In this document: positions 24,342 through 36,193 of the stretch, in pieces
How positions within the stretch are numbered: position 1 is the stretch's first letter
Layout: each line of letters begins with the position of its first letter
Origin: Aristolochia californica
Taxonomy: Eukaryota > Streptophyta > Magnoliopsida > Piperales > Aristolochiaceae
Direction of reading: 5' to 3'
DNA length: 64,000 nucleotides
Assembly: GCA_029961685.1 (NCBI GenBank)
Contig: JARWKL010000001.1
Coordinates: 58,143,314 to 58,207,313, forward strand
Notes under the pieces: model-generated
The model's database searches: none
Told to the model about the DNA's origin: nothing
The model's input: only the letters and a program-made list of their open reading frames with translations
Made by a program: the position numbers and the translations under genes

Positions 24342-27300
24342 TTAATCAGATTTTGTGGCTGTTAATTTGAAAAATTTTGCTACTTCCCCATACAGTTGTT
24401 CCCCTTCAAATGGCTTAGAAACGTAACCATCCATTCCACACTGCAAACATTTCTCATGTGTGGCCTGAATCACATCAGCTGTCATGGCCAATATGGGTAT
24501 ATGAAAGAGAGGCACTCTCTTATCAGATTCTACAGATGCTTGATGTTGAATCTGATCATTCATCTCATGTTCCATTTCACGTATCTTCCTCGTAGCCTCA
24601 AACCTGGAAGAGTTTAAATAATACATTGAACTTCACTTAAAGAAAAACTAAATTTCAAAGTTGGAAAACTACATGAACAAGAGGATACTTACCCATCCAT
24701 TTCCGGCATTTGAATGTCCATGAAGCAAGCATCAAAACTATGTGGCGGCTTAAGCATTAAGATGGCTTTTTTCCCACTGACAGCTAGAACCACTTGTGCC
24801 CCGTATTTCTTCAAAGCACCCTCAGCCACCTTTAGATTAACTAAATTGTCATCTACAACAAGAATCTTTTTCCCACGAAGAAGATCATGGAGAGACGAAG
24901 GAGGGACCTCACCATTTCGGCTATTTGCTTTACTTCCAGCTCCCATTGCTCTCTGTAATGAGGCAGCTAACATACTCGCCCTAAGTGGCTTCATAATCAC
25001 TGGGGGCACATATCCATCAGCTTTCATGGCACAGACTTTATTCAAACTGATAGAGTTTGCCAGAAGAAAGAGTTTTGGCATATTAGGTGAGCCATCCTTC
25101 CTCAATTTGTTAATCAAAGTTGGTGGCAGATCAGTAGCTTTGGACCAGACTTCCTTTTCAATGAGGATCATGTTAACAACCGTGGTACCACTACTTGCAA
25201 AGGATAAAGCAGAGCTAAGATCAGAGAATATTTCTACAAGAATTCCAAGCCTTTGCAGATGATACTTTGAAACCTTCGAACGCAAAGGTCTTGTATCAAC
25301 TACTATGGCTTTCAACCCTTGAAACTGTGATGAAACTGACGCTGACTTGCTGTCTGAATTTTTGAATTCACTTGGATTATTGCTTCCATTTGAAAACACT
25401 GCAGTGAAGGTGAAAGTGGATCCCACCTGAGGTTCACTAACAAATCCAATCTCTCCATTCATGAGACCCACCAAGCATTTGCTAATGCTAAGTCCAATAC
25501 CAGTGCCACCATGAGTGCGTGAAATGGAAGGACCAACTTGCATAAAAGGGGTGAATACACGAGATTGAGCCTCTCGAGGGATCCCAGAACCTGTATCTTC
25601 AACAGATATGATTAGATTGACAAGATCAGAAGCTGAGGAAAAGCTCTGATGAAAAAGGGGCCCATCCTGGTTGAAAGCCCTGAATTTTTCCCAGCTCTGT
25701 CTTCTGTCTGCAACTGGGAAGCCACTTAAGGTATTTGATGATGAAACTTCTGTTTCAACTTCAATTGGGTTCATCACTTCCTCAATTAAACGGACAGTCA
25801 CAAAGATATGTCCTTTGTCTGTGAACTGCCAAATGTAAACAGTGAGGATGGAAGAAAAGCAAAAAGGAAGACAAGGCATTTACGAGGCCAATTGCATGTG
25901 TCCCTTTCTTCTTTTTTTTAATTTTTTTTAAAAAAATTACTGGTTATTTCAAGCAAACATGATGACCCTAACGAAGTATGTAAGATCAATAATAACAGAA
26001 ACTTACTTTGATGGAATTGCCCATCAGATTTGTGATGATTTGTCTGAACCTTCCAGGATCACCAATTAGAATCTCTGGGACCCGTTCAGATATATACACC
26101 GCCAACTACTCCAGATTACAAGGCACTTAGAGACCATAAAAAGACATTAAACCTAAAAAATCAAACATGGTAGGAAGAGCAGGCAAGTTACCTCAATTCC
26201 TTTATCTTGAGACTTTCCTGAGAAGAGAGACAAAACATCATCGAGGACCGCCTTCAGGTTGAAACTGATGGCCTCAAGCTCAAGCTTGCCAGATTCAATC
26301 TTAGCCAGATCTAAAATCTCATTGATGAGAGAAACTAGAGTTTTACCACTGCCTTGTGCTGTCCTAACATAATCTTGTTGTGTTATGTCGAGATCTGTAT
26401 CCATAAGCATTTGCAGCATACCTAAAAGTTGAACATATTTCACATTCTCTTAGTTACAGGAATGCTTTACTTCTAAATAGATTTTCTGTAAGAGGAAAAA
26501 ATACCGTTTATAAAATTAGTTATGTAACTACTGAACTAAAACTTCAGATGTGTTTCAATGACAGCAGTAAGATGGTAGAGGCTAGGTGCAATTATTAGGC
26601 TACCTTAACACACGACAAATTTCAAAGAGATGCATTGCATCGAAGTGAACAGTATTGCTAGGTCCAAAGGAGATTGGTATCCGATACAATATGCCTCCAT
26701 GCCTCCATGCCATATACCAAGGGAAAACTTTGTAGCGGCAAATGGCCGCTCATGTACAAGGAGTGTTGGGAATAAAAATGTTAAAGTTGGGTCTGTTCCT
26801 CCTAAAATGATTAGCCGAAGTCTCTTTCCTCAATAAACATATGATCTTTTAAAAGCCATACTGATATAAGGCTAATATCCTTCACAGAACAACTCTCATT
26901 TTAAACTAACTGGCCTGTGAGACATGGAGCACAAGTACAATGATAGATTGGGTGGACTGCTTTTTACCAAATGACAAAAAAACATAGTTTGTTAGCCACA
27001 TATATCTTCTATAGTCTAAATTTGGCACACATCTTTTATTTTTTTATTTTTGAGACATGGAGCACATGTAAAATTATGCGATATATATTTTTTTTGCTTA
27101 ACAAATGGAACAAAGACCCCAGAGCCTCTGCTGAATCATCACTCACCTAGGGCAGAAGTATTGAAGCTCAAATAGTTGTTTAGGTAAACTGAATCATCAC
27201 TCACCTAGGACACCATTCATTGGAGTTCTGATCTCATGGGAAACAGTTGCCAGGAACTACAAAAAGATGAAATAAACCACTCAAATTATGAGAACAATAA

Positions 27301-29908
27301 ACAAATAGTTGATATAGAAAAGAAATTTAAACCACTGGTCCATCAACTGAGATTTAGGAGAAACACCCGTGACTTTGCAATATCTGCTGCCTCTGCTTGC
27401 CTTTTGAGCTCTGTCATTACACGGAAATCCTCTTCCACTTTTGCAATTCGATTCATAGTTGCATAGAATATATACCCCACCAGCAATGCAATCACAAGAA
27501 ACCCAAGCAAAGTGGTTAACTCCAGTATTGGCCATGGTGGCTTTTGCTTGAATCTGCCATGATACGGTTCCTTCAGCAAGACACTAACATTATCTAGTAA
27601 TCTGAAGTATATCTGTAATTTCATATGTTAACTTAGAATTTAATTTTTCTTATTACCTGCAATGCATCTCATGGCTTCTGAATGGATCTCCAAAATTAAG
27701 GGTGCTGACATGGTGCATCCCTTGATCTGTCACATTCTGACCATACATACTTATAGGGTCAGAAGCATTGGTGGTGTCATAAACATTAACAAGAATAGTT
27801 TGTTTGCTAGCAAGTTGGTGAAGTAATTTATCTACAAGTGATTCGATGTCAAAAATTCCACCAAGATACCTGATAAGCAGAAAAAATCATTAGCTTAAAA
27901 AAAACCCTGGATGATTTCTAGGATAAACATTAATGGTCAATCAACAAACTGACGTCCAGTTTCAATCACTTGCATACCACCAACAGACCAGACACATATT
28001 ACAGTTAATGGTTTCCAGCAATCAACAACAAGAATTTAACTCTGATGGCTAGATTGTGCAGTCAATACAAGTTTTGTAAAAGTGCAAACCAGTAATAATA
28101 GTCTTTACTAGAGCTGCACACAGATTGAGATAGGATAACAAAGTAAAATAGCTAATGAACTCACATACCCGTCTGTGACTTGAATTCGCTCCTTTGGTGT
28201 AGCATTAGATGGAAGCTCTGTCTTATACACAGCAAAAGTTAGAATAACACCAAGACGCTTGGATTTAATTAGTCTGAAGGGAGCAGTGAGAACTCCTTTT
28301 CCTGATGCTCTAGCTCGTAAAATATTTTCTCGATCCTCCTGTAGATGCATGCTTATTTTTAGTAATTTTAGCAAAACACGATGATCTGAAAATTCTTTGT
28401 CATCAGTTTATGTAAAAAAGGACAAAACTCAATGTCAACGTTACGTGCAGATGTGCCTATCAGTTACTAGTCAAGAATTTAATCTTATAGTAATACTGAG
28501 CAGATATATGAACCTTGATTCCAAACAGTAGCAAAGGAGAAAAGCAGATTATTGTTTAGAATATAAAGCTGCAAGGTGCATCCAGAAACATCCTATACAG
28601 TGAATCTTATCAAACCAAGGAGAACAAGACTTTCCCCATGGTTCAAATAAAGAGACAATGAGAAGCAATTAGGCCTCTCGTCACCAAACTAGTAAGCAGT
28701 CCAAAAGATACACGGCCATCCACCTTTCCAGACAACATATCAAGGGAGATCACATGCGAAACTGTATCTTGTGCAAAGATGACAGGGGCATATTCCTCTT
28801 GCACAGAAGATGTCTGATGTGATTCAGCGACATAATCATCCTCCCGAACAGGGGATTGTTCTTCAGCATCCATTCTTTTAATGGTCCAACCTTGTTGCTT
28901 CTCAAATTGCTCTCTTTCATGGCGGAAAACCTTCACAGCATAAGCTACTCCACTTGTAAGTGGCCTCTCAAAAGCTGTTCGCTCGGTATATTCTGCAAAA
29001 GTTGCCTGTAGATTAAAGGAGTCATTAGCCAATGTGGATTTGAAGAAGCACTAGAACAGGATTTAAAGCAAGAAAACTTGCTATTTTTGGTAGCTTTTAT
29101 TGTTTCTACAGTACTTAATAGAGGGAAAAAGCAAGTAGAGTTGCTGGAACCTCCCTCTCAAGACCAAGTGGGAATGTCTCAGCCCAAAACTCATGACATG
29201 AGCCGACGAAGTTAATTTATGATTATTTTTCTGATAACAGGATCTAAATCAGATACCCTAACAATCTTGGTAGTCAGATAACAGAAATTTCTGGCAATTC
29301 ACCATTGGTTACGTTGACCAGAATTCCTACATTGTGTTCTATACAAGTAGAGTGGCTTCCACAGCCCATACTACTGTTTTTGCTCCATCTTTAAAAGATT
29401 AGGTGTAGAACGAATAAAGAATTAAAAGATTCAAGCGACTAAAGAATAAACGTAACAAAAGTAGCCAGATGCAGAAATCAGGCACCTGATTAATTGCAGA
29501 TGGATTCTTAGCATGGTGAAAGGTTGAAACCAGAATAGCCAAGGATTGAAGATGGTTCATGCTTACGTTGAACTGGTCCTGTAACATCCGGGAACGTTCG
29601 TCACACATGCTCGCAAGCGTCGCTCCTCTCTTTTCTACTGCCAGAGAGTTCATGTACCAGAAAATTGTAGAAGATATCAATATGGAAACAAGTACCCATG
29701 TGACCACGACTTTTCTCAACCAATTTTCACGAAGCTCCCTAGACCCAATATACTGATAGTACTGGCATGCCCGAAAACCCTTTCTGGAGAACTTATCCGA
29801 CCAGTTCGACAAAAGTTTATCGAAAAATGAGAAACTCCTTTGGTTCATAGTTTCACCATCAATAAACCAGTTCATAGGTATCTCAGACAAAATCCAACAA
29901 AAGAGCAT
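24342..29908 (-). CDS. HK3: CHASE-domain hybrid histidine kinase, cytokinin receptor (HK3/AHK3 type)
   Basis: Membrane cytokinin receptor that phosphorylates a His and passes phosphate to its own receiver and then to HPt proteins. Ten exons on the minus strand: 29908-29486, 29005-28724, 28338-28169, 27869-27657, 27553-27367, 27256-27205, 26421-26192, 26105-26007, 25825-24693 and 24603-24342; 1016 residues, all GT-AG. A membrane helix lies at about 66-86. The CHASE domain spans about 120-340; T269 in [10 protein letters not shown] matches by motif the Thr altered in the Arabidopsis wol mutant. A second helix is at about 371-391. H432 in SHEIRTPMN is the phosphoacceptor. [21 protein letters not shown] and [10 protein letters not shown] are the ATP-binding boxes. 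A degenerate receiver-like segment follows. The true receiver has D877/D878 and phosphoacceptor D922 in [11 protein letters not shown]. An in-frame TAG upstream supports the start at 29908 unless a leader intron joins another exon. Confidence 0.95.
27131..27209 (-). repeat. Duplicated 5' splice-site segment in HK3
   Basis: A 21 bp sequence covering the exon 6 donor (CCTAG/GTGAGT on the minus strand, 27209-27189) recurs identically at 27151-27131. This places a second perfect donor 58 bp downstream in the same intron. Its use would bring an in-frame TGA immediately after the first donor. Confidence 0.85.
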
Positions 29909-32900
29909 AAAAAGCAGAGAAACTACCTACAAAATCAGGAGCGAGTAAAAGAAATAAGTAACCGAATTTCTAAAACAGATACTAAAAAAATAATAGTAAT
30001 AACTTTGCGATGCGGCACACTTGACCAAAATATTCACCATTAAGCTCTCATGAGCATCCTGTTAACCTGCAACTCGTTTGAGATATCATCGAAGCCGCGG
30101 AAAACTACAACAAGCCATCTTCAGGCCCCAAGCGGCCTCCTAAAAGAGGAAACTTCGAGGCCTTCTATCTATTTTTAGTTTTGTAATTTCCTCGATACCG
30201 GTAAATTAAATCCCTGAAGAGGAGGAACACATCGGCAACCAGAGTTTCCGGTAGCTGTCAATAAGCAAACGCAAAACAGGAACGCGGCCTCAGATCCTCC
30301 CAACTTGTCTTCCGCGACTGCAGCAAAAATCTTATCCAAAGACCGCCCACTTCGTTCTGTAATTCTAGTCCACAACCCGGGATGTGTTACGAAACCCACA
30401 CAAAATCAGCCAAAAGCTTCTCCGAACTCAAACCAGAATCCCCTAAAAAACCACTACCCATGAACAGCGGGCGCAAACTAAACACTAAAGAGTTGGGGAG
30501 TTTCTAAATACTTCCCAAAACCAATAAAGTAAGATCCCTGTACCTCCAAATCCAACACAAATCTCCCAGATCCAAGGATTACCCAACAACCAAAAAGCAC
30601 AAGAAACAGTCCCCAGAAAATAAAGTTCCTCGCAACCGAATGTCCTGCTCTACCACCTACAAATTCGTAACATCAAACAGGAAGAAGAAAGAAGCCAGCA
30701 GGGGAATCCAGTGTTTGACTCCGAAACACGAGTTCAACTGCAGAGATCGAGGTGGAAGCAGTGATGAAACAGACGGAGAAGAAGATTGAAACAAGCCCGG
30801 ATTCTTGGGCTCCGTGAAAGCAGATTCTGGGGATGGATAGATGGGAATATGGTGGTAACAAATGCCTGCTTGCATACACCATTATCTACCCGATCAAAAT
30901 AAAAAATTAACATCCATTTCATCTCCTCATAATATTTTATTTGCCAATTTCTACAGATTTATCAGATTGCGATTAAAAATCAATAAAATATAAAAGGGCA
31001 AAAAAGTATCTCCCACTCAGCGGAAGCCACTGCCTTTTCCAAATTCACATCACCACTAATCTACTGTTCCAGCTTCCCTACGCTAACTCCTTTTGTCCAT
31101 CAGTTGTGACCAAAATACCCTCACTCCAAATTTCGGAAATTCAGCACAGATAGGAAGTTTTTTTCCAATAGAAATCTGGGGCGTTTTAGTTTTTAACTTT
31201 TAACCATTATATTAAACATTTTTCTATTTTTCTCCCGGGGGTACATTGGTAATTCGCAAGTCAGTTCATCACAGTGGTAATCTGGTAATTTGTCGAAAAC
31301 GAGGAAGGCAGAAGCGTAAAACGGTGGATCGGATCAGAACTCAGCGCTGTATGATTAGCCCATCAGTGACTGCTCCAGACGAAAGCGACAGGCGACGTCA
31401 TCGACACCGGCGATTCCGCAGATCCAACAGTGGATCGACACGTGTAAATTAACAGATCGGTCCTCAACGACACGTGGGAAGCGGAATAGAAGTACGGTCA
31501 GGGATCCCGGTTCACACGTGGAGGAATTGGAGTAGAGCCCGGCCCAAACTAAACTAATGCGCATGAGAACAAAACGGGTACGGCTCCTGTCGGATACAAG
31601 GGGTCAATTGCTCCCCTATTTTCTTTTTTTTTATCCTTTTCATATATTAAATATATTAAATATTAACTTAAATAGATAAAGTATATGGCGTATGTCCTAC
31701 GTATGGCACATGATGGCCCACACATACATATACATGTCTCCCATTCAGTATTTTAATATACTTATAAAGATTATAATTTGTCCTAATCCAATGAAACACA
31801 GGGTTAGACTCACCAAGTCGCCTGAAATTCATCCTTAATCGGGTTTATTGGGCTCGGCTCTAGTGATCGGATTTTTACGAGAACTATTACCTTAATTCAC
31901 CCTTAGAGCGGTCTTTGAGTATAAGAGATTCAACCTGAATAATTTAATTAACTTTATACTAATCTTTAATTAATTGGTGAAAGGGTCATTTTTTTCCCAC
32001 CATTAGGTAAACTACCACTATAATGTAGGGTTTGAGCATAAAAGCAAGCCCACCATGTCATTATCAATCATATAGTTTTATATACATGAATAAAGGTGGT
32101 GCACTATACAAAAGGTGTGTTAGGTGTTATGCAATATTCTTGTCTCACCTTTAACTTCCTCCCTCAAGCTTTTCTTAACCCCCATGCATTCTTGGTCACT
32201 TTTTTCTTTAGATTAAATTAATTCAAAGCCCACATCTCAATCAACCCCATGCCGGCATTCTGATTAAAGTATTAGAGTGTTGTTTTTGTTCATTCGTTTT
32301 TCTTCTGATGACTCAGGTGGGAAACAAAAACTGGGGCAACCCCATTGAAATGAGTATGGATTCAAAGCTCCAAATTTGAAAAGGAGTTTTCTGATAGAAA
32401 ATTTGGCTAGATAGAAGAAAAAAAACTAGAGAATTTTAATGATTTATTAAAAAATTGAACCTAAGGGGGTGACAAGAAGAACAGTAAGAAGGTGAAGGAG
32501 AGTGACACAATATTAGAATACAAAATAACATTAGAGAAACAAATAAGCTCTTTATACAACTTGTGTTTTGTGAGTTTTTGTCCGACAATAAACCTACATA
32601 AAGATGTATAAGATTTTTCTTTTCTTTCTAGCAAGGATGGGTGGCTGACAACTACATGGACAAAGAACTTACCATTTAAATCTCTCCATGAAAAGTTTTT
32701 TTAATCAATTTGTACTATCGAACTGGTAGCTTATCCGTTTTTTGTTTTTTTCAACTAGTTCAACCAAGTTAAGTTTTCTAGATTTTGCATTGAAAGAGAT
32801 ACAAAAGAAAAAAGAACAAAAAATCTATGGGGTTAGTGTTTGCAACTATGCATTAGGACAAATGAAAAACCCCAAGAGTGCTTGGCCAAGACTAGAGGAT

Positions 32901-34286
32901 TCAATTTTCTTTCTTATTGGTTTTCTTTCTCTTGCTTGAATCAATTATACTTGTTGTTTGCTCAAAGTATCTCAAGCCACAGATAATTTGGACAACTAAA
33001 GAAAATTAAAAAAAAAACCATCAACTTCATTCCTCTTGGTTTTTTCTAGTAATAAGACTTCTTACAAAAACCCTACACCAAGCCAGTATTAATGAGGTTT
33101 GGATCTACCGGTCTATAGGTTAAGATTGTGATTAGTCATTCCAATCACTTCCAAAGGGTGAACGAGAGTCATTCACATTGGGAGACAGCCAGACAGGTCT
33201 CTTTCACCCTCTTTATCTGATTGGAAGAGACTACCTCCATAGTAGTCCAAGGACAAACAAATCTCAACAAGTCTACAATACAAAAGATTGGAAATTTCTC
33301 AAATTTGGCTTCTCAACTTCTCATCCATCCACACAAAAGGGGTGATGTTGCTTATTATGGATGATTTGTGGCAGTTTGTTATAGTCACAAGTAACTATCT
33401 ATTGGTGCAATGTGACTTACTCATCTCTATCTCTTTACTAATGACAAACACATGGACCAAATAACTATAAGTAACTCTTAGTAAATATATCCTCTAGAAA
33501 ACTATAAATCGGTTATCAAAATTGGGAAGAAGTACGTCAGTCAAAACTCAAAAAGATTTGAGAATTATGATCTTTGATATGCTAGGTAAGATATCTTATA
33601 TGGCTGACACAGTTTGTATGGGATACAGATATGAGTTACCATTAAAGCTTTCTTAAGCAAGTTGGAGGCCATGTTGTAGAGACAAAAGGTAATGGCTAGC
33701 ACCCAATATAGGACTTGGTAACATGTCTCTTTTCAAGTTGACATGTTGGTGAAGTAAAACTTTGGCAAAGTTTGAAAATAGGGGGGGTTATTGCATTTAC
33801 AATTGCATTGCTGGAATATATTTACTGAAATTATATTATTATTGTATTTTTAATGTAAATAATTTTAGAATACAAGATTTGATTATCAACTTCATTTCTA
33901 AATAATTATTCACATTTCAACAAACTTGTTAAAATACATTTTTGGGAAGAAGATGGAGGGAGGTTTTCGGAAAACAAGAAACAACCCCAAACATTCACTC
34001 ACTTTTCTTCTTTTTAGCTTCCAAGGAAAAAAAGAGAAGGGTACCAATAACATATGGATACAAAAGTCAACCCGGTGACGTGACTAGGTCTGGTTGAATT
34101 GGGTTTGACTATTAGTTTACGTGGAGATGAAGTCATCATAATTTTATAAATTTAAAAATTAAAAAAATTATCTAGGAAATTTTTTTTCCCAGTATTTAGT
34201 TTCATAGAGAGGGAGAAGGGGGCTCCACCACTACCATTGCATTTTCCTGATTTTTCTAAGTCGATCAACTTAAAGGGGGAAAGGGT
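29909..34286. other. HK3 upstream region and gene-free intergenic DNA
   Basis: The HK3 leader and promoter lie somewhere in 29909-31000. A leader intron is possible but I could not fix one. From 31.2 to 34.2 kb I see no protein family, RNA gene or bounded repeat, only AT-rich sequence with short random ORFs. Confidence 0.45.
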
Positions 34287-35081
34287 AGCCACCCTAGGGG
34301 TGGCATCGAGCTGAGCCGAGCCCGAACCTGTCTATGTTCGAGCCAAGCTTGATTTAAATATTTCAAACTTGAGCTCAAGCTTGAGCAGAGCCGAACCTGA
34401 ACCTGTCTATGTTCGAGCCGAGCTTGATTTAAATATTTTGAACTCGGGCTCGAGCCGAGCCTAGCCTCGAGCCTAAAATTGTTATCGAGCTCGAGCCCAA
34501 TAATTTTAACTGAGTTCGAGCCGAGCTCGAGCTTCAACATTCATTTAAAATTTTTCAAAAATTACATGTCTCGAGTTCGGGCATTAACATATATTTAAAA
34601 TTTTTCAAAAAATTACACGTCAAATAAATTGTATATAAAATTGGGCATACATTTTACATAAAATTGGGCATGACCTCAACATAAAATTGAGCATGACCTC
34701 TACTTAAAATTGGGCATTAGGGTGGCATCAAATCCAGTCGAGTCTAAACGTTCCTATGTTCGACCAGAGCTTGATTTAAAGATTTTGAACTCGAGCCTAA
34801 AATTGTAATCGAGCTCGAGCCTAATAATTTTAATTGAGTTCGAGCTCGAACTCTAGCCGAGTTTGAGGTTAACCTACATTTAATACTCTACATAAAATAT
34901 ATGTCAAATAAATTATCTATAAAATTATGCATACATTTTTAAAAAAAGAATGATAGGGGAGGTTCGGGATTGAATCTCGATAATGGATTAAAACTCACCA
35001 ATATTAATTTTTTTTACCCCAAATGTTGTCTAGCTTATTTTTTAATTTTTGAATCTAGCCCTAAATTTACTATGACCTCCT

Positions 35082-35529
35082 TAGTACCCCTGATTGAAAA
35101 TTTATATTCTAGGAAAAACTAGAAATATTTTTCCTAGGATACATATTTCCAAAAAAAACCTTGAAATAAAATCCTATTATTATTAGAGACTTACTATAAA
35201 ATTACAAGAAATATTTTAAATTTTCTTAGGAAATTAAATGGACCTCTTATTGCCTCTTCTAGATAAATAAATAAAAATTAATAATCAATCTAATATATTA
35301 CTATACTTCTCGATAAATTTTTAATCAAATAAAATGTCAAACACAAAATCACTATAAAAATTGCCTCATGCTAAAAGTATTATAGCATCAACTATCAAAT
35401 ACTTATTCAAAAATTTTCTATACGGTTTTCTAGCCCATCTTGGCAAGAAAATCTAACTTAGAAAATTATATGATTTTTTAATAAGAATTTCTAATTAAAA
35501 AAATGTTTCCAAAAAATTTGAGGCACTAA
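35082..35529. repeat. Dispersed repeat, copy B, possibly a nested inverted-repeat element
   Basis: 35082-35318 matches the repeat at 12473-12702 in order and orientation. The sequence starts TTAGTACCCC, and an inverted GAGGCACTAA occurs at about 35520-35529, suggesting roughly 10 bp terminal inverted repeats for an element of about 450 bp nested in the hAT-like element. The right boundary is uncertain, because a similar CACTAATAATC occurs again near 35582. Confidence 0.55.
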
Positions 35530-35674
35530 TAGTCCCTATATTTCTACTAAAAATGTTTTTTCAACATTTTAAAAAAAAAACCACTAATAATCTCTAGAAA
35601 CGTATTTCTACTAAAATGTCTTTTCAATTTCTTCAAGAGCCATGAAGAAGGGACAAAGAGTTTTTTTTTTACTT

Positions 35675-35771
35675 GTTTATGATCTCGCACGTGTGACTTT
35701 CACACATGCGAAATCGTCTTTGCACAGGTTTATGATCTCGCATGTGTGACTTTTACACGTGTGAAATCGTC
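35675..35771. repeat. Tandem pair of hairpin-forming 44 bp units
   Basis: Units at 35675-35718 and 35728-35771 (53 bp period) each contain a dyad of the form TCGCAYGTGTGA-CTTT-CACACATGCGA, able to fold into an 11-12 bp stem. The two units differ at a few positions. Confidence 0.85.
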
Positions 35772-36193
35772 ATTCCGCCAGGACGACGCGAAGCGAAGGA
35801 GTGGCGCTGGCGAGAACTTGTCGTCGACGATGGAGGCAACAATGATGGAAGTGGCGGTGACGAAAACAGAGGTGAAGAAATCGGAGGAAGAGGAAGAAAT
35901 CGGAGGGAAGGGGATATAGCGGCCAACGAGGAGTTGTCGACGGCGACAGAGGCGACCAGGGCGGCGGACGGGAGGAGAACGGCGTTCCCCCCCCCCCTCC
36001 CCCCTCCCCCGCTCTCGCAACTCACGAGCCCGTTAATGAGCCGGCTAGCGAGTTTTCGAGTCGAACCTTAATTCAGTCGACCTCGGCTCGTTAACTCAAA
36101 TGGGTCGTATCTTGATCTCGAACTGAGTTCGAGATCCAAGTATATCGAACCGAGCCAAGCCCGAGCCGACTCGGTTCGACCCCTAAGCCACCC

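Larger units (their letters stand above)
34295..36185. mobile_element. Non-autonomous hAT-like DNA transposon with 8 bp target duplication
   Basis: A 1891 bp element bounded by TAGGGGT at 34295 and its inverse ACCCCTA ending at 36185. It is flanked by the perfect 8 bp direct repeat AGCCACCC at 34287-34294 and 36186-36193. Both subterminal regions (34300-34540 and 36030-36180) are dense in CGAGC/GAGCCGAGC motifs in opposite orientation, as in hAT subterminal transposase-binding repeats. There is no transposase ORF. A diverged second copy of the left-end sequence (AGGGTGGCATC) lies at about 34729-34880. An AT-rich repeat (35082-35529), a hairpin-forming tandem repeat (35675-35771) and a GC-rich island (35776-36015) lie inside. 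Confidence 0.85.

Noticed and set aside
24714..25262. Plus-strand 182-codon ORF inside HK3
   Set aside because: It is the antisense of the large HK3 exon 9, which has clear kinase and receiver motifs on the other strand.
35730..36071. Overlapping GC-rich ORFs on both strands near the right end of the hAT-like element
   Set aside because: They are low-complexity (Arg/Gly/Glu or Pro/Ser) with no domain. Openness follows from GC content. Kept only as a possible captured fragment.
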